A DNA stretch of 64,000 bases from Halomonas sp. SpR1. Its GTDB lineage: Bacteria > Pseudomonadota > Gammaproteobacteria > Pseudomonadales > Halomonadaceae. The stretch lies in contig NZ_JAUAMB010000009.1 in assembly GCF_031010175.1 (NCBI RefSeq), positions 1 to 64,000 on the forward strand. Direction: 5' to 3'. This document shows positions 44,890 to 55,206 of this stretch, one piece after another. How positions within the stretch are numbered: the first letter of the stretch is position 1; every line of letters starts with the position of its first letter. The notes under the pieces were generated by a model. It did not search any database and had not been told where the DNA came from. It saw only the letters and a program-made list of their open reading frames with translations. The position numbers were made by a program, and so were the translations under genes.

Positions 44890-45483
44890 CTAGCGTGCGA
44901 GTAAACGGCCCAGTTCCGGGTCGCTAAAGACGCGGTTCAAACCATCGCTAACCAGGTCACTTAGCATACGTGTGTTGCTATCAGCATCGGGTTTAAGGGC
45001 GTAGCCTTGGGTGCGGCGTGATGTATAGGTGCCGGTATAAGTGGTGCCCTTATTTTGAGCAATAGCGCGGAAAACACCTTCAAGGCGCGCTTCATCGACC
45101 AGCGGCTGGCCACTGTCGCCACGAGCGTAGTTCAGGCTGGCAAGTTCCAGCGTCAAGCTCGGGCGGCCCTGGGCCTGCTCGGTGGTAGGGCTAAAGCCCA
45201 TATCCCGCACAGCGCGCTCGGCCTCTTCCTGTAAACGCGGAATCAACTCGTGGCTGCTCACGGTAATATGCGCTGTCGACATACCGCCGCCTGCTCGGTT
45301 GCCAATAATGTCGCTCTCGCGGCCATCCTGGGCGATCACCGTGACCTGCTGGCCTGAGCCTACCTGCGGCACCTGCGCGCTGCGCTGTGGGCTGAGCTGT
45401 AAGTATTGGGGGCTGGCGCAACCGGCAAGCCACGCGCTGGCAAGCAGTACACCTGAAATCCGTAAAAAGTGACGCCGAAGCAT
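44890..45483 (-). CDS. YajG family lipoprotein
   Basis: The 197-residue protein has an N-terminal basic/hydrophobic signal and a lipobox LAGC (Cys22), so it is a lipoprotein. The mature part follows the YajG pattern (GRESDIIGNRAGG, conserved LTLELASLNYARG). The function of the family is not defined. GAGGAAG precedes the ATG. Confidence 0.82.
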   Translation of the reverse strand: MLRRHFLRISGVLLASAWLAGCASPQYLQLSPQRSAQVPQVGSGQQVTVIAQDGRESDIIGNRAGGGMSTAHITVSSHELIPRLQEEAERAVRDMGFSPTTEQAQGRPSLTLELASLNYARGDSGQPLVDEARLEGVFRAIAQNKGTTYTGTYTSRRTQGYALKPDADSNTRMLSDLVSDGLNRVFSDPELGRLLAR

Positions 45484-45602
45484 GGTCTTCCTCCGCTATG
45501 GCTAAAACGCCAGTATAACGCGGGTGACGCGTTGACGGTATGTTCAGTGCTTGTTTTGCGCTACGCCACTGTGATGGTTAAAGAGTGACGCTAACGGGTG
45601 CC

Positions 45603-46496
45603 TTAGGCTGCTTTTTTTGAATCGGGCCCCACTATTAGCCAGACTGACAGTAAAACGATCAATGAGCCAAGTAAAAATTCGCTGGAAATTGTTTCATCGA
45701 GAACTAAAAAAACCCACAACACAGCGAAGGGCGGCACTAAGAAGGTCACGGTGAGCGACCGTAATGGCCCAATGTCGGCGACCAGTCGAAAATAAAGAAT
45801 ATAAGCGAGGGAGGTACATAAAAAGCCGACGGCTAGCAGACTGATCCACACGTCACCTTGAAACCAGTCTATGCTGGGGCCAGTTGATATGTTCCAAAGC
45901 AATAAGGGGCTAAGGAAAGCGGTAGCGCCTATTTGACTGCCAAACGCAACAAGCGTTGAATCCAGGCCGCCCTGTTGGGTTATCCACTTTCGGGTAAGAA
46001 AACCAGCAAAGCCGTAACCGATAGTGGCGATGAGGCAAGCAGTCACGCCAATATAGATGTTGCCATCAATATTTGAATCACCCACAGTGGTAATAACCGA
46101 AATGCCGATAATGCCCAGCGTTACGCCCAGCCATTTTTTTATAGTCAAACTTTCGCTAAAGATAAAAAAGCCGATCATGGCACCGGTTAAAGGTGTTGTC
46201 GCATTTAAAATCGCTGAATAGCCAGCCGGTAGTAATGTGGCTGCGATACTGTACATCAGAAAGGGAATTCCTGAGTTAATGGCTCCCAAAATCAAAATTT
46301 TGCCGAGTTTGCCTCTGAACTCCAGGGTCTTACGTATGACCAAGATGATGATGGTCAAACCAATTAGGCCAAAAAAGACCCTAAAAAATGCTGTGTTGAT
46401 GGGGCCAATTGCCGGTGAGGCGATTCTCATAAAAAGAAAGCTTGCTCCCCAGATAGCGGCTAGTGACAGTAGCCGTAGATAGTCTATTGCTCTCAT
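45603..46496 (-). CDS. EamA/DMT family transporter
   Basis: The 297-residue protein has ten hydrophobic segments arranged as two EamA halves. I chose the ATG at 46496 (MRAIDYLRLLS), with AAGGGA upstream. The gene is AT-richer than its neighbours and is divergent from an AlkB-like gene that is also AT-richer, so the pair may have been acquired together. The substrate (metabolite or amino-acid efflux in relatives) is unknown. Confidence 0.86.
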   Translation of the reverse strand: MRAIDYLRLLSLAAIWGASFLFMRIASPAIGPINTAFFRVFFGLIGLTIIILVIRKTLEFRGKLGKILILGAINSGIPFLMYSIAATLLPAGYSAILNATTPLTGAMIGFFIFSESLTIKKWLGVTLGIIGISVITTVGDSNIDGNIYIGVTACLIATIGYGFAGFLTRKWITQQGGLDSTLVAFGSQIGATAFLSPLLLWNISTGPSIDWFQGDVWISLLAVGFLCTSLAYILYFRLVADIGPLRSLTVTFLVPPFAVLWVFLVLDETISSEFLLGSLIVLLSVWLIVGPDSKKAA

Positions 46497-46645
46497 TTTA
46501 TGTCCCTTTTCAACGTTTCCTCTTAGCCGACAGGCACCAGCCAAGCCCTGGGGATTTCCCCATAGCGCTCAGTATTGCTCCCCTGTTAGTGTGAGAAAAA
46601 CCCGTTTCTTGCTGTCTTTGTCGTGAGTATAAAATAGGCGTTGCT

Positions 46646-47263
46646 ATGACACATACCGATCTGTTTGAAAATGACGATATGAAGCTGATTAATTTGCTTC
46701 CACGGGATGGCGAGGTCTACTACCACGGCAAAATTGTGGACACAGTCACTGCCGATATGTATTTAGCTAAGTGTCTAAGCGAACTAAGCTGGGAGCATGA
46801 TCGCGCCTTTATTTATGGCAAAGAGATCGTTACTAAACGCAAGATAGCCTGGTATGCGGATAAGCCGCTTTCCTATACTTACTCTGGGTATACCAAGATA
46901 GCGTTGGTATGGCCGGACTTTTTGCGTGAGCTTAAACAAGTGTTAGAGAGCCACTGTGGCGAGGTGTTTAATTCTTGCCTGTGTAATTTTTATAGCTCGG
47001 GTGAGGAGGGCATGAGCTGGCACAGCGATGCCGAAAAAGACCTTGTCGAAAATGGGATCATCGGGGCGTTGAGTTTAGGTGGGGAGAGGAAATTTTCGTT
47101 TAAACATAGACAAACAGGGGAGAGTGTTTCGCTTATTTTAGAGCACGGTAGCCTGTTGATTATGAAAGGCATCACACAGAAGAATTGGTTACATAGCCTG
47201 CCTAAAACCAAGAAAGATGTTGAGCCGCGGGTGAGCCTCACCTTTAGGCAGATGCGCTTTTGA
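46646..47263 (+). CDS. AlkB-like Fe(II)/2-oxoglutarate dioxygenase
   Basis: The 205-residue protein has the iron ligands His126 and Asp128 in SWHSDAE and His183 in NWLHSLPK, and the 2-oxoglutarate-binding Arg195 in PRVSLTFR with Arg201 after it. It is closer in length and motif to ALKBH2/3-like proteins than to the longer E. coli AlkB. The likely role is oxidative removal of alkyl groups from DNA bases. No Ada-type gene is adjacent. Confidence 0.88.
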   Translation: MTHTDLFENDDMKLINLLPRDGEVYYHGKIVDTVTADMYLAKCLSELSWEHDRAFIYGKEIVTKRKIAWYADKPLSYTYSGYTKIALVWPDFLRELKQVLESHCGEVFNSCLCNFYSSGEEGMSWHSDAEKDLVENGIIGALSLGGERKFSFKHRQTGESVSLILEHGSLLIMKGITQKNWLHSLPKTKKDVEPRVSLTFRQMRF

Positions 47264-47290
47264 GCTTACCCGGTGAAACGTTAATGCTAA

Positions 47291-47308
47291 CTGCCCCGCT
47301 TGGGGCAG
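47291..47308. terminator. Short hairpin between alkB-like gene and cysA
   Basis: CTGCCCC-GCTT-GGGGCAG forms a stable tetraloop hairpin between two convergent genes, with no good U-tract on either side. Confidence 0.45.
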
Positions 47309-47325
47309 CCAGCGCTTCTATAGCG

Positions 47326-48420
47326 TTATGCTACGCGGCTTTGTTCCGCCGCTTTCGTTTCTACTTTAGGGAAACGCCGCCAGTGGCGGGGGTGGGCGAA
47401 TAAGCGTTGCCCCCGGCGTAGTGACAAGTGTTCAAAGTCAGTATGGCGCACGGTAGCAAGCCAAGGCTGGGCCAGCCAATCTGCTTCCAGCTCCACGCGT
47501 ACCTCGGCGCCCACCGGTGAGATCGCGGTGATAGTAACCGGTAGGTGACTCTCAGCGGTGGGCTGCTCGGTTAGCCGCACTTCATGGGGGCGTAACAGCA
47601 GCTCTTCATGGCCATCGGGTAGATCCACGTGCCAATAGGCGTCCCCGCAGGTGAGGACGCCGTTGGCTACTTTGCCTTCCAGGTGATTCACATCGCCTAA
47701 AAACTCGAACACAAAGCGGTTTTTGGGCTCCCTGTAGAGCTCATCGGGAGTATCAATTTGCTCAATACGGCCGTTGCTCATTACCACGACGCGATCGGAA
47801 AGCTCCAGCGCTTCTTCCTGATCGTGAGTGACAAAGACGCTGGTGAAATTGAACTCGTCATGCAGGTGGCGTAGCCAGCGGCGTAGCTCTTGGCGCACTT
47901 TGGCATCAAGAGCGCCAAAGGGTTCGTCAAGGAGCAGTACTTCCGGCTCTACGGCCAGGGCGCGAGCCAGCGACACTCGCTGCTGCTGGCCGCCGGAAAG
48001 CTGAGCCGGGTAGCGATTGGCCAGGTGCTCAAGCTTAACCATCTCTAGTAGCCTAAACACCTTGGCGCGAATTTCACCGCTGCTGGGGCGGCTTTTGCGC
48101 GGCAGCACGGTCAGCCCAAAGGCTACGTTGTCGTAAACACTCATATGGCGGAACAGCGCGTAGTGCTGGAAAACAAAGCCAATGCGACGATCGCGAACAT
48201 GCACATTGGTCACGTCGCGGTCACCAAACAGAATTTTTCCTGGCTGGTTCGAGTGGTCGGCATTTTCCAGGCCCGCGATAATTCGCAGCAGGGTGGTTTT
48301 GCCCGAGCCAGAAGGGCCGAGTAGACCTACCAACTCACCTTCGTGAATATCCAGATTGATCGGCTCTAACGCCTGAGTTTTGCCAAAGTGTTTGGCGATA
48401 TTGTGTAAGTGAATGCTCAT
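47326..48420 (-). CDS. cysA: Sulfate/thiosulfate ABC transporter ATPase
   Basis: The 364-residue ATPase starts [13 protein letters not shown] at 48420, where ATGA overlaps the cysW stop. It has Walker [10 protein letters not shown], signature [15 protein letters not shown] and Walker [13 protein letters not shown], and a C-terminal TOBE-like domain. It energises sulfate/thiosulfate uptake for cysteine synthesis. Last gene of the sbp-cysT-cysW-cysA operon. Confidence 0.95.
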   Translation of the reverse strand: MSIHLHNIAKHFGKTQALEPINLDIHEGELVGLLGPSGSGKTTLLRIIAGLENADHSNQPGKILFGDRDVTNVHVRDRRIGFVFQHYALFRHMSVYDNVAFGLTVLPRKSRPSSGEIRAKVFRLLEMVKLEHLANRYPAQLSGGQQQRVSLARALAVEPEVLLLDEPFGALDAKVRQELRRWLRHLHDEFNFTSVFVTHDQEEALELSDRVVVMSNGRIEQIDTPDELYREPKNRFVFEFLGDVNHLEGKVANGVLTCGDAYWHVDLPDGHEELLLRPHEVRLTEQPTAESHLPVTITAISPVGAEVRVELEADWLAQPWLATVRHTDFEHLSLRRGQRLFAHPRHWRRFPKVETKAAEQSRVA

Positions 48421-49244
48421 GCAAATGCCTCCCGGCGCGCTGCGCGCCATTCCAGCCCGGCCTTGGCGGCGAGCGTCAGTAGGGCAATCAATGCGAGTAG
48501 GGCCGCGCAGGCAAACGCCCCTACGGCGTTATAATCCTGGTAAAGCTGCTCAAGGTGCAGTGGTAGCGTATTGGTCTTGCCGCGTATAGCGCCGGAAACC
48601 ACAGAGACAGCACCAAACTCCCCCACCGCACGGGCGTTGGTAAGGATAACGCCGTACAGCAGCGCCCAGCGGATATTGGGCAGCGTCACGCGGCGGAAGG
48701 TCGTCCAGCCGGAGGCACCCAGCGTTACGGCCGCTTCCTCTTCACGGGAGCCTTGCGCCTGCATCAACGGAATCAATTCGCGGGCAACAAAGGGGCAGGT
48801 AACAAAGATGGTCACCATTAGAATGCCCGGCCAGGAGAACATTAGCTGGATATCGTAGCTATCCAGCCATCCGCCAATCCAGCCGTTGCGGCCGTATAGC
48901 AGGAGGTAGATAAGACCAGCCACAACGGGCGATACCGCAAAAGGAATATCGATCAGCGTTTGCAGAATGCGTCGGCCAGGAAAGCTGAACCGCGTGACCA
49001 ACCACGCCAGGGCAACGCCAAACACCAAACACACTGGGATAGTTAATAGTGCAATCACCAGCGTTAAACCAATCGCGTGCAGGGTAAAGGTGTTACTCAC
49101 GTTGGCCCAGAAGACCATAACGCCCTGGGAGAATGCCTGAGCAAAAATGGCCACCAGCGGCAACAGCAAAAACAGTGCTGATAGCACCAACGCGGTACCT
49201 ATCAGCAAGCGCCGGATAAGCGGCGCATCACCAATTCGACGCAT
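48417..49244 (-). CDS. cysW: Sulfate ABC transporter permease CysW
   Basis: The 275-residue permease has six helices and an EAA loop ([21 protein letters not shown]). It forms the channel with CysT. Its ATG overlaps the cysT stop by one base and its stop overlaps the cysA start, so the three genes are translationally coupled. Confidence 0.94.
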   Translation of the reverse strand: MRRIGDAPLIRRLLIGTALVLSALFLLLPLVAIFAQAFSQGVMVFWANVSNTFTLHAIGLTLVIALLTIPVCLVFGVALAWLVTRFSFPGRRILQTLIDIPFAVSPVVAGLIYLLLYGRNGWIGGWLDSYDIQLMFSWPGILMVTIFVTCPFVARELIPLMQAQGSREEEAAVTLGASGWTTFRRVTLPNIRWALLYGVILTNARAVGEFGAVSVVSGAIRGKTNTLPLHLEQLYQDYNAVGAFACAALLALIALLTLAAKAGLEWRAARREAFA

Positions 49245-50098
49245 TACCCCTTACCTCCATGCAGGCGACGTACAAAACGCCCTTGCCAAATATTAATCGC
49301 CAGCAGCAGGGCCAAGGAGACAAACAGCACTACCGAGGCAATCGCCGATGCCCCGGCATAGTCATACTCTTGCAGTTTGACGAAAATCATCAGCGCGGTG
49401 ATCTCCGTTTCATAAGGCATATTGCCAGCGATAAAGATAATCGCGCCAAATTCACCCAGTGAACGCACAAATGCCAGCCCGGTTCCGGTCACCAGGGCAG
49501 GCCAAATGTGTGGCAGGATCACCCGGCGAAAGGCGACGCCGTCGGTCGCGCCCAGCGCCATGGCCGCTTCATCGACTTCGGCTGGCATATCTTCCAGCAC
49601 TGGCTGCACCGTACGCACCACAAAAGGAATACTGGTAAAAGCCATTGCCAGCGCAATGCCTACCCAGGTGTAGGCGACCTGAAAACCTAGTGGTTCCAGC
49701 AAGCCGCCCATCCAGCCGCTGCCGGCATAGAGGGTTGCCAGCGTGATGCCCGCCACGGCGGTAGGTAATGCGAAGGGGAGATCCATCAGTGCATCTAGCA
49801 GGCGCTTACCAGGGAACTCATAGCGCACTAGCACCCATGCCAGCAGTAAACCAAATATGGCGTTGATGATCGCCGCTACGGCCGCCGCGCCAATGGTGAC
49901 CATGTAGCTGGCGACTACGCGCCCTTCGGTAATGATCGCCCAGTATTCGGCGAAGCTAAGCTCGGCTAATTGGCCAAACAGGCCGGTAATCGGCAAGAGC
50001 AGCACCAGCGAGATGAACAGCACGCTGATACCCATAGAAAGGCCAAAACCCGGCAGCACACGGGTACTGCCGGTTCGCCAAGAGGCAAGTTGACTCAT
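49244..50098 (-). CDS. cysT: Sulfate ABC transporter permease CysT (CysU)
   Basis: The 284-residue permease has six helices and an EAA loop (EVDEAAMALGATDGVAFRRV). It lies 26 bp after the sulfate-binding protein gene. Family length and order are standard. Confidence 0.94.
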   Translation of the reverse strand: MSQLASWRTGSTRVLPGFGLSMGISVLFISLVLLLPITGLFGQLAELSFAEYWAIITEGRVVASYMVTIGAAAVAAIINAIFGLLLAWVLVRYEFPGKRLLDALMDLPFALPTAVAGITLATLYAGSGWMGGLLEPLGFQVAYTWVGIALAMAFTSIPFVVRTVQPVLEDMPAEVDEAAMALGATDGVAFRRVILPHIWPALVTGTGLAFVRSLGEFGAIIFIAGNMPYETEITALMIFVKLQEYDYAGASAIASVVLFVSLALLLAINIWQGRFVRRLHGGKG

Positions 50099-50124
50099 AG
50101 TTCAGACTGACTCATGAGTGAATA

Positions 50125-51135
50125 TCAGCGGCGCTGTAACTGGTCGAGAAGGGCGCCACCCTCGAAGTGAGTCTTCATAGCTTCATCCCAGCTACCAAAC
50201 ACCTCATCCACTTCAAGCAGTTCGGTTTCGGGGAACTGGTCAGCGAACTCTTCAACCACGGCCTCGTTATGCACGCGGTAGTTAAAGCCCGCAAGCAGAC
50301 GCTGTGTTTCTTCGGTGTAAAGGTACTCAAGGTAGCTCTGAGCCAGGTCGCTGTTGCCGTTGCGCTCAGCATTTTCGCCCACAACGGCAACGGGGAACTC
50401 TGCCAGAATGCTCACCGGCGGCACGATTACTTCGTAGTCGTCGCTGCCATACTCGCTGCGAATATTGTTCACTTCAGACTCAAAGCTAATCAGGACATCG
50501 CCAATTTCACGTTCGATAAAACTAGTGGTCGCCCCACGGCCGCCGGTATCGAAGACGGCTACGTTGGCCAAGAAAGTGCGCATGAAGTCCTCGATTTGCT
50601 CTTCATCGCCATCGAACTCCTTCTCGGCAAAGCCCCAAGCGGCTAAGTAGGTGTAGCGGCCGTTGCCGGAGGTCTTCGGGTTAGGGAAGACCATTTTTAC
50701 ATCTTTTTTTACCAGGTCGTCCCAGTTTTCGATGCCTTTTGGGTTGCCTTTTCGCACTAAGAAGGCGGTGGTGGAGTAGTAGGGCGAGGCGTTGTTATCA
50801 AAGGCATCCTGCCAATCCTCGGCCACCAATCCAGCATCAGCCAGCACCTGGACGTCGGTCACCTGGTTAAAGGTCACCACATCGGCGCGAAGGCCTTGAA
50901 GAATGGCACGGGCCTGGGCGGAAGAGCCGCCATGGGACTGGCTAATTTCGATCTTCTCGCCGTGCTCTTCCTGCCACCAGGCCTGAAACTCGGGATTGAT
51001 CGCCGCAAATAGCTCCCGTGCGATATCGTAGGATGAGTTGAGCAGTTCCCGCTCCTGGGCAGCGGCGGTACCACTAACCGTAACGCCTAGTGCAATGGCA
51101 ACCAGGCTGCGGCGGAAAATTGTGGGCAGTGCCAT
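50125..51135 (-). CDS. Sulfate/thiosulfate-binding periplasmic protein
   Basis: The 336-residue protein has a signal peptide (ending TAAAQ) and the Sbp/CysP signatures [13 protein letters not shown] and [22 protein letters not shown] precedes the ATG. It delivers sulfate or thiosulfate to CysTWA; sequence alone does not separate Sbp from CysP. The 279-bp upstream gap is AT-rich near 51200-51260, where CysB-type control would be expected, but I see no site I can name. Confidence 0.93.
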   Translation of the reverse strand: MALPTIFRRSLVAIALGVTVSGTAAAQERELLNSSYDIARELFAAINPEFQAWWQEEHGEKIEISQSHGGSSAQARAILQGLRADVVTFNQVTDVQVLADAGLVAEDWQDAFDNNASPYYSTTAFLVRKGNPKGIENWDDLVKKDVKMVFPNPKTSGNGRYTYLAAWGFAEKEFDGDEEQIEDFMRTFLANVAVFDTGGRGATTSFIEREIGDVLISFESEVNNIRSEYGSDDYEVIVPPVSILAEFPVAVVGENAERNGNSDLAQSYLEYLYTEETQRLLAGFNYRVHNEAVVEEFADQFPETELLEVDEVFGSWDEAMKTHFEGGALLDQLQRR

Positions 51136-51414
51136 AGAGAAACTCCTTAAAACAGTAAGCGCAAAATATCGCTAAATAGTAGTGTCACAATATTGGCAAG
51201 GTTAAATCTATCAATGTGGAATTACAATCATGTTTTATATTCTATTTAAGAATATGCGTGTGACGACATGTCCAGCCAAGGGTATGTGGCCGATAAGTGG
51301 TTCTGCTAAGCAGCTCTGATAAGATAGGCGCCTGGCTTTGCTCACTTGCCTGCGTACTTGTAGGTATATCGAGTGACTACCCTACGTCTACTGATGAATA
51401 ACCAGGAATGGAAT

Positions 51415-52107
51415 ATGACCGCTGCGCATGATTTCTTAATTGCTCCCTCGATTTTATCGGCTGACTTTGCCCGGCTAGGTGAGGAAGTGGATAACGTGCT
51501 GGCTGCAGGCGCGGATGTGGTGCATTTCGACGTAATGGATAACCACTATGTGCCCAACCTCACGATTGGCCCCATGGTGTGCAAAGCACTGCGTAAGCAC
51601 GGCGTTACGGCGCCTATTGATGTGCATTTAATGGTTAAGCCGGTAGATCGCATGATCAGCGACTTTATCGAAGCGGGCGCCAGCTACATTACCTTTCACC
51701 CGGAGGCGTCTGAGCACATCGATCGCTCACTCCAGCTCATTCGTGATGGCGGCTGTAAAGCCGGCCTGGTGTTTAATCCGGCCACGCCGCTCTCCTATCT
51801 CGACTATGTGATGGATAAAGTCGATATGGTGCTGCTAATGAGCGTTAACCCAGGTTTTGGCGGGCAATCCTTCATCCCCGGCACACTGGATAAGCTTCGC
51901 GAAGCGCGGGCGCGCATTGACGCCTCAGCATTTGAGATACGCCTGGAGATCGACGGTGGGGTGAAAGTGGATAATATTGCCGAGATCGCTGCTGCGGGCG
52001 CCGATACCTTTGTGGCGGGATCCGCCATTTTTAGCGCCCACCAAGCCAGCGATCCACACGGCTATGACACGGTAATCAAGCATATGCGGGATGCGCTGGC
52101 CAAGTAA
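51415..52107 (+). CDS. rpe: Ribulose-phosphate 3-epimerase
   Basis: The 230-residue TIM barrel starts at ATG 51415 with CAGGA upstream; an earlier in-frame start adds a stretch without family character. Signatures are [30 protein letters not shown], the catalytic Asp in LEIDGGVK, and [10 protein letters not shown]. It interconverts ribulose-5-phosphate and xylulose-5-phosphate. In relatives it is followed by gph and trpE; here an NADH dehydrogenase gene on the other strand intervenes. Confidence 0.96.
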   Translation: MTAAHDFLIAPSILSADFARLGEEVDNVLAAGADVVHFDVMDNHYVPNLTIGPMVCKALRKHGVTAPIDVHLMVKPVDRMISDFIEAGASYITFHPEASEHIDRSLQLIRDGGCKAGLVFNPATPLSYLDYVMDKVDMVLLMSVNPGFGGQSFIPGTLDKLREARARIDASAFEIRLEIDGGVKVDNIAEIAAAGADTFVAGSAIFSAHQASDPHGYDTVIKHMRDALAK

Positions 52108-52120
52108 ACGTCAGTGTTGT

Positions 52121-53419
52121 TTAGTGAAGTTTCATGCGCGGCTTTAAGTAACGATTAAGCTTATCGACGAGCCATGCCAGCCCCGTCTTCGGCGCCCCAT
52201 GAATAGAGAGCTGGTGCATGCGGTAGAGCGATGCATAGGCTTGGCGAGCCAGCCAGCCCTCTAAAAACAGCCCTTTGGAGGCGGAGCTGCGCATTAAATT
52301 ACCCACCGCATCGTAGCGAGCCAGCGATACCAACGAACCGTGATCGCGGTATCGGAAATCGGCGAGTGGTTTGCCTTCCAGTTGTTTGGCCAGGTTTTTG
52401 GCGAGTAGCTTAGCCTGCTGGTGAGCGGCCTGGGCGCGAGGTGGCACGGTGCTATCCTCGCCCATAGGGCAGCTGGCGCAGTCGCCCAGGGCAAAAATCT
52501 TCTCATCATCGACGCTTTGCAGGGTTCTGTTGACTTCAATTTGGTTTTTCTTATTCGTCGTTAGACCTAGCTCAGCCAAAAACGGAGGTGCTTTGATCCC
52601 CGCTGCCCAGACGTTGATATCGGTTTTGATCACTTCATCGTCACCAGTGACCAACTGGTACTCTTGAGCCTCTTTCACGGCGGTATCGGTGTGTACCGTC
52701 ACGCCCATTTCCTCAAGCTCTGTTTTAACCGTTTGACTGACCCGTTCCGAGAGCCCCGGCAGCAAGCGGGGGGCTGCTTCTAGCAAGTGCACACTGATTT
52801 GCTGGTTATCCAGCGCCGTCACTCCATAGGCATTGAGCATGCGCGAAGCGTCAAACAATTCGGCCGCAAGCTCTACGCCCGTGGCGCCACCGCCCACAAT
52901 ACCAATGGTCAACTGAGTATGCTGGCGCAGGTTTGGATCGGTATAGCGCAAAAAGGTATTGATCATATCGCGCTGGAACGCCTTGGCCTGCTCGGGGGAA
53001 TCAATGAAGTGGCAGTACTCCGCTACGCCGGGCGTGCCGAAATCGTTGGAGACGCTGCCTATCGCCATGACCAGATAGTCATAGGCAAGCTCCCGGGCGG
53101 GTAGCACTTCGTATCCATCTTCGTCGTGGATAGGGGATAATTGGAGCATCTTCTGCTCGCGATTGATGCCGGTGAGCGAGCCGCGCTGAAAGCGATAGAA
53201 GTGCGCCGATGAGTGCCCGCGAAGATCCACCTCGTCCATGCTGGAGTTCAGCACGCCAGTCGCCAGTTCGTGGAGCAGCGGTTTCCATACATGGGTGGTA
53301 TTGCGATCCAGCAGCACAATTTCTGCGCGTTTTCGCTTACCTAAGGTGCGACCTAAACGTGTAGCGAGGGCTAAACCACCTGCGCCGGCGCCGACAATCA
53401 CGATTCTGGGAGTGGGCAT
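52121..53419 (-). CDS. ndh: Type II NADH dehydrogenase
   Basis: The 432-residue FAD protein has an N-terminal dinucleotide fold IVGAGAGGLALATRLG, a second NAD-binding fold GIVGGGATGVELAAEL (about residue 175) and a C-terminal amphipathic region for membrane attachment. NDH-2 oxidises NADH and reduces quinone without proton pumping. AGAGGTAG precedes the ATG. It lies in reverse orientation between rpe and gph, where most relatives have none. Confidence 0.9.
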   Translation of the reverse strand: MPTPRIVIVGAGAGGLALATRLGRTLGKRKRAEIVLLDRNTTHVWKPLLHELATGVLNSSMDEVDLRGHSSAHFYRFQRGSLTGINREQKMLQLSPIHDEDGYEVLPARELAYDYLVMAIGSVSNDFGTPGVAEYCHFIDSPEQAKAFQRDMINTFLRYTDPNLRQHTQLTIGIVGGGATGVELAAELFDASRMLNAYGVTALDNQQISVHLLEAAPRLLPGLSERVSQTVKTELEEMGVTVHTDTAVKEAQEYQLVTGDDEVIKTDINVWAAGIKAPPFLAELGLTTNKKNQIEVNRTLQSVDDEKIFALGDCASCPMGEDSTVPPRAQAAHQQAKLLAKNLAKQLEGKPLADFRYRDHGSLVSLARYDAVGNLMRSSASKGLFLEGWLARQAYASLYRMHQLSIHGAPKTGLAWLVDKLNRYLKPRMKLH

Positions 53420-53516
53420 ATCACTACCTCTTTAACTAAATTAGCCCCAGCATAGAAGGTTCTGGCGCTTCTTACTAATGCGCACCGTTGCTGGGAACAG
53501 GTAAGATGGTTTTCTA

Positions 53517-54236
53517 ATGAGAATGAGGCAGAAAGCATTGCAAGAACATTCAATTCACTACTCAGAACTACATCCGGTGCTACAAGGAAAACGGCTGATT
53601 GCCTTCGACTTGGACGGCACGCTGATCGATTCCGTGCCCGACCTTGCCGCCGCAGTGGCGCGCACCTTAAATGAGCTGGGTTTGCCAGCGTCGAGTGAGA
53701 CGGAGGTGCGGGACTGGGTCGGCAATGGCGCTCCCGTATTAGTCGAAAGAGCCCTGGCCTGGGCGCTAAACGCGGCGCCTGAGCCAGCGCTTCTGGAGCG
53801 TGGTTATGATGTGTTTATGGTGCACTACGGCGCTGCCCCCAATACCCTGACAACGCTCTATCCTGGGGTCAAGCAAACACTGCAGGCACTGCATCAGCAA
53901 GGCCTGACGCTGGTGTTGATTACCAATAAGCCCGAACGCTTTATTGAACCGTTGCTAAGTCACTTCGAGCTGTTGGACTATTTTACCCTATTGATCGGCG
54001 GTGATTCGCTGGCCGAAAAAAAACCTCACCCTCTGCCGCTACTGCACGCCGCCCGCAACTGCCAAATACCGCCATCGGCGTGTGTGATGGTCGGCGACTC
54101 ACGCCACGATATGGCGGCTGGTAAGGCGGCAGGCTTTACCACCCTGGCGCTACCCTACGGCTATAATCATGGTGAGCCGATTGAAACCAGTAACCCCGAC
54201 CTGGTGCTCAATTCGTTAACCGAATTGTTAGCCTAG
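53517..54236 (+). CDS. gph: Phosphoglycolate phosphatase
   Basis: The 239-residue HAD hydrolase has the nucleophile motif FDLDGTLIDSVPDLA, motif II LVLITNKP and motif III/IV MVGDSRHDMAAGKAAG. It hydrolyses 2-phosphoglycolate formed during DNA repair. The start is at 53517 or the ATG six bases later. Its partner trpE is missing downstream. Confidence 0.94.
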   Translation: MRMRQKALQEHSIHYSELHPVLQGKRLIAFDLDGTLIDSVPDLAAAVARTLNELGLPASSETEVRDWVGNGAPVLVERALAWALNAAPEPALLERGYDVFMVHYGAAPNTLTTLYPGVKQTLQALHQQGLTLVLITNKPERFIEPLLSHFELLDYFTLLIGGDSLAEKKPHPLPLLHAARNCQIPPSACVMVGDSRHDMAAGKAAGFTTLALPYGYNHGEPIETSNPDLVLNSLTELLA

Positions 54237-54285
54237 TAGCTGCTCCCCAAGAGACACCGGCGATTGATTAATGGCAGTTGGACGC

Positions 54286-55206
54286 CTACTCGGCTGTCGC
54301 GCCCCCTAGGGCGCTATGCATTACTTCGGCATTATGCTGCAGCATCGCCGCGTAGTTGGCCGCCGGGCCATCTGCACCGCTCAGCGAGTCGACATACAGA
54401 GGCCCAGCTAGGGGCAGCGATGCTTCCCGCGACAGGGCATCCATATGAATACAGGGGGTGGTGCTTTCAAAAAACAGCGCTGGCGGGCGAGGGCGGTTAT
54501 TAGCAAGATATTCGCTCATTTTGGCCATGGCCTGGGCGCTGCCCTGGGTTTCGTGATTAACGCCCCACACTCCTAGGGCTTCAAAGGCGTAGGCGCGGGC
54601 GAAATAGCCAAAGCCTGCCTCACTGGTCACTAAGGTGCGGTTCGTTTGTGGAATTCCTTCCAGGCGCTCTTTCACCGCTAGGCTAAGATTATTCAGCGCC
54701 TTGCGTGCCTCTTCAGCACGGGTATAAAACGTATCCGCATGGTCGGGCAGATGCTCTGCCAGGGTCTCGGCAATCACATCAATGTAGGCTGCTGCCCCCT
54801 CTGGATCCATCCACATATGCGGGTCTAGCTCGCCTTTATACTCTCCGGTCGATACCCTCAGTGGTGTATAGTCGGCCTGTTTAGCCACTTCCACTAGCGT
54901 AAGCTCATCATCAGACATCGCTTCAATGTGGCGTATCCAGGGCTCAAGTCCAAGCCCGTTATAAAACACGATATGGGTCTCTTCTAACGCCAGCACATTG
55001 GGCGGTGTTAACTCCCAGCGGTGAACATCTTCCCCCCGTGGCACAATGACGTTAACGCTGACCGTGTCGCCCGCTACCCGTTTGACCAACTCCTCCATGA
55101 CTGAAAAGGAGGCAATAACGCGCAGCGTTGTACTGGCACAAGCCGGCGCAGCGCTTAGCAGCGCGACGAATAAGAGCGTACATACCCAGGTAACCCGCTT
55201 TGACAT
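54286..55206 (-). CDS. Zn/Mn-type metal-binding periplasmic protein (cluster A-I)
   Basis: The 306-residue protein has a signal peptide (ending APACAS) and the metal-binding pattern of ZnuA/PsaA-like proteins: His in GEDVHRWELTPP, His in LDPHMWMDPEG, Glu in TSEAGFGYFARAY and a C-terminal Asp region in HMDALSREA. It lacks the long His-rich loop of ZnuA, which hints at Mn or general metal binding. It is an orphan: no ATPase or permease gene is adjacent. It occupies the usual trpE place between gph and trpG, on the other strand. AGGAG precedes the ATG. Confidence 0.85.
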   Translation of the reverse strand: MSKRVTWVCTLLFVALLSAAPACASTTLRVIASFSVMEELVKRVAGDTVSVNVIVPRGEDVHRWELTPPNVLALEETHIVFYNGLGLEPWIRHIEAMSDDELTLVEVAKQADYTPLRVSTGEYKGELDPHMWMDPEGAAAYIDVIAETLAEHLPDHADTFYTRAEEARKALNNLSLAVKERLEGIPQTNRTLVTSEAGFGYFARAYAFEALGVWGVNHETQGSAQAMAKMSEYLANNRPRPPALFFESTTPCIHMDALSREASLPLAGPLYVDSLSGADGPAANYAAMLQHNAEVMHSALGGATAE

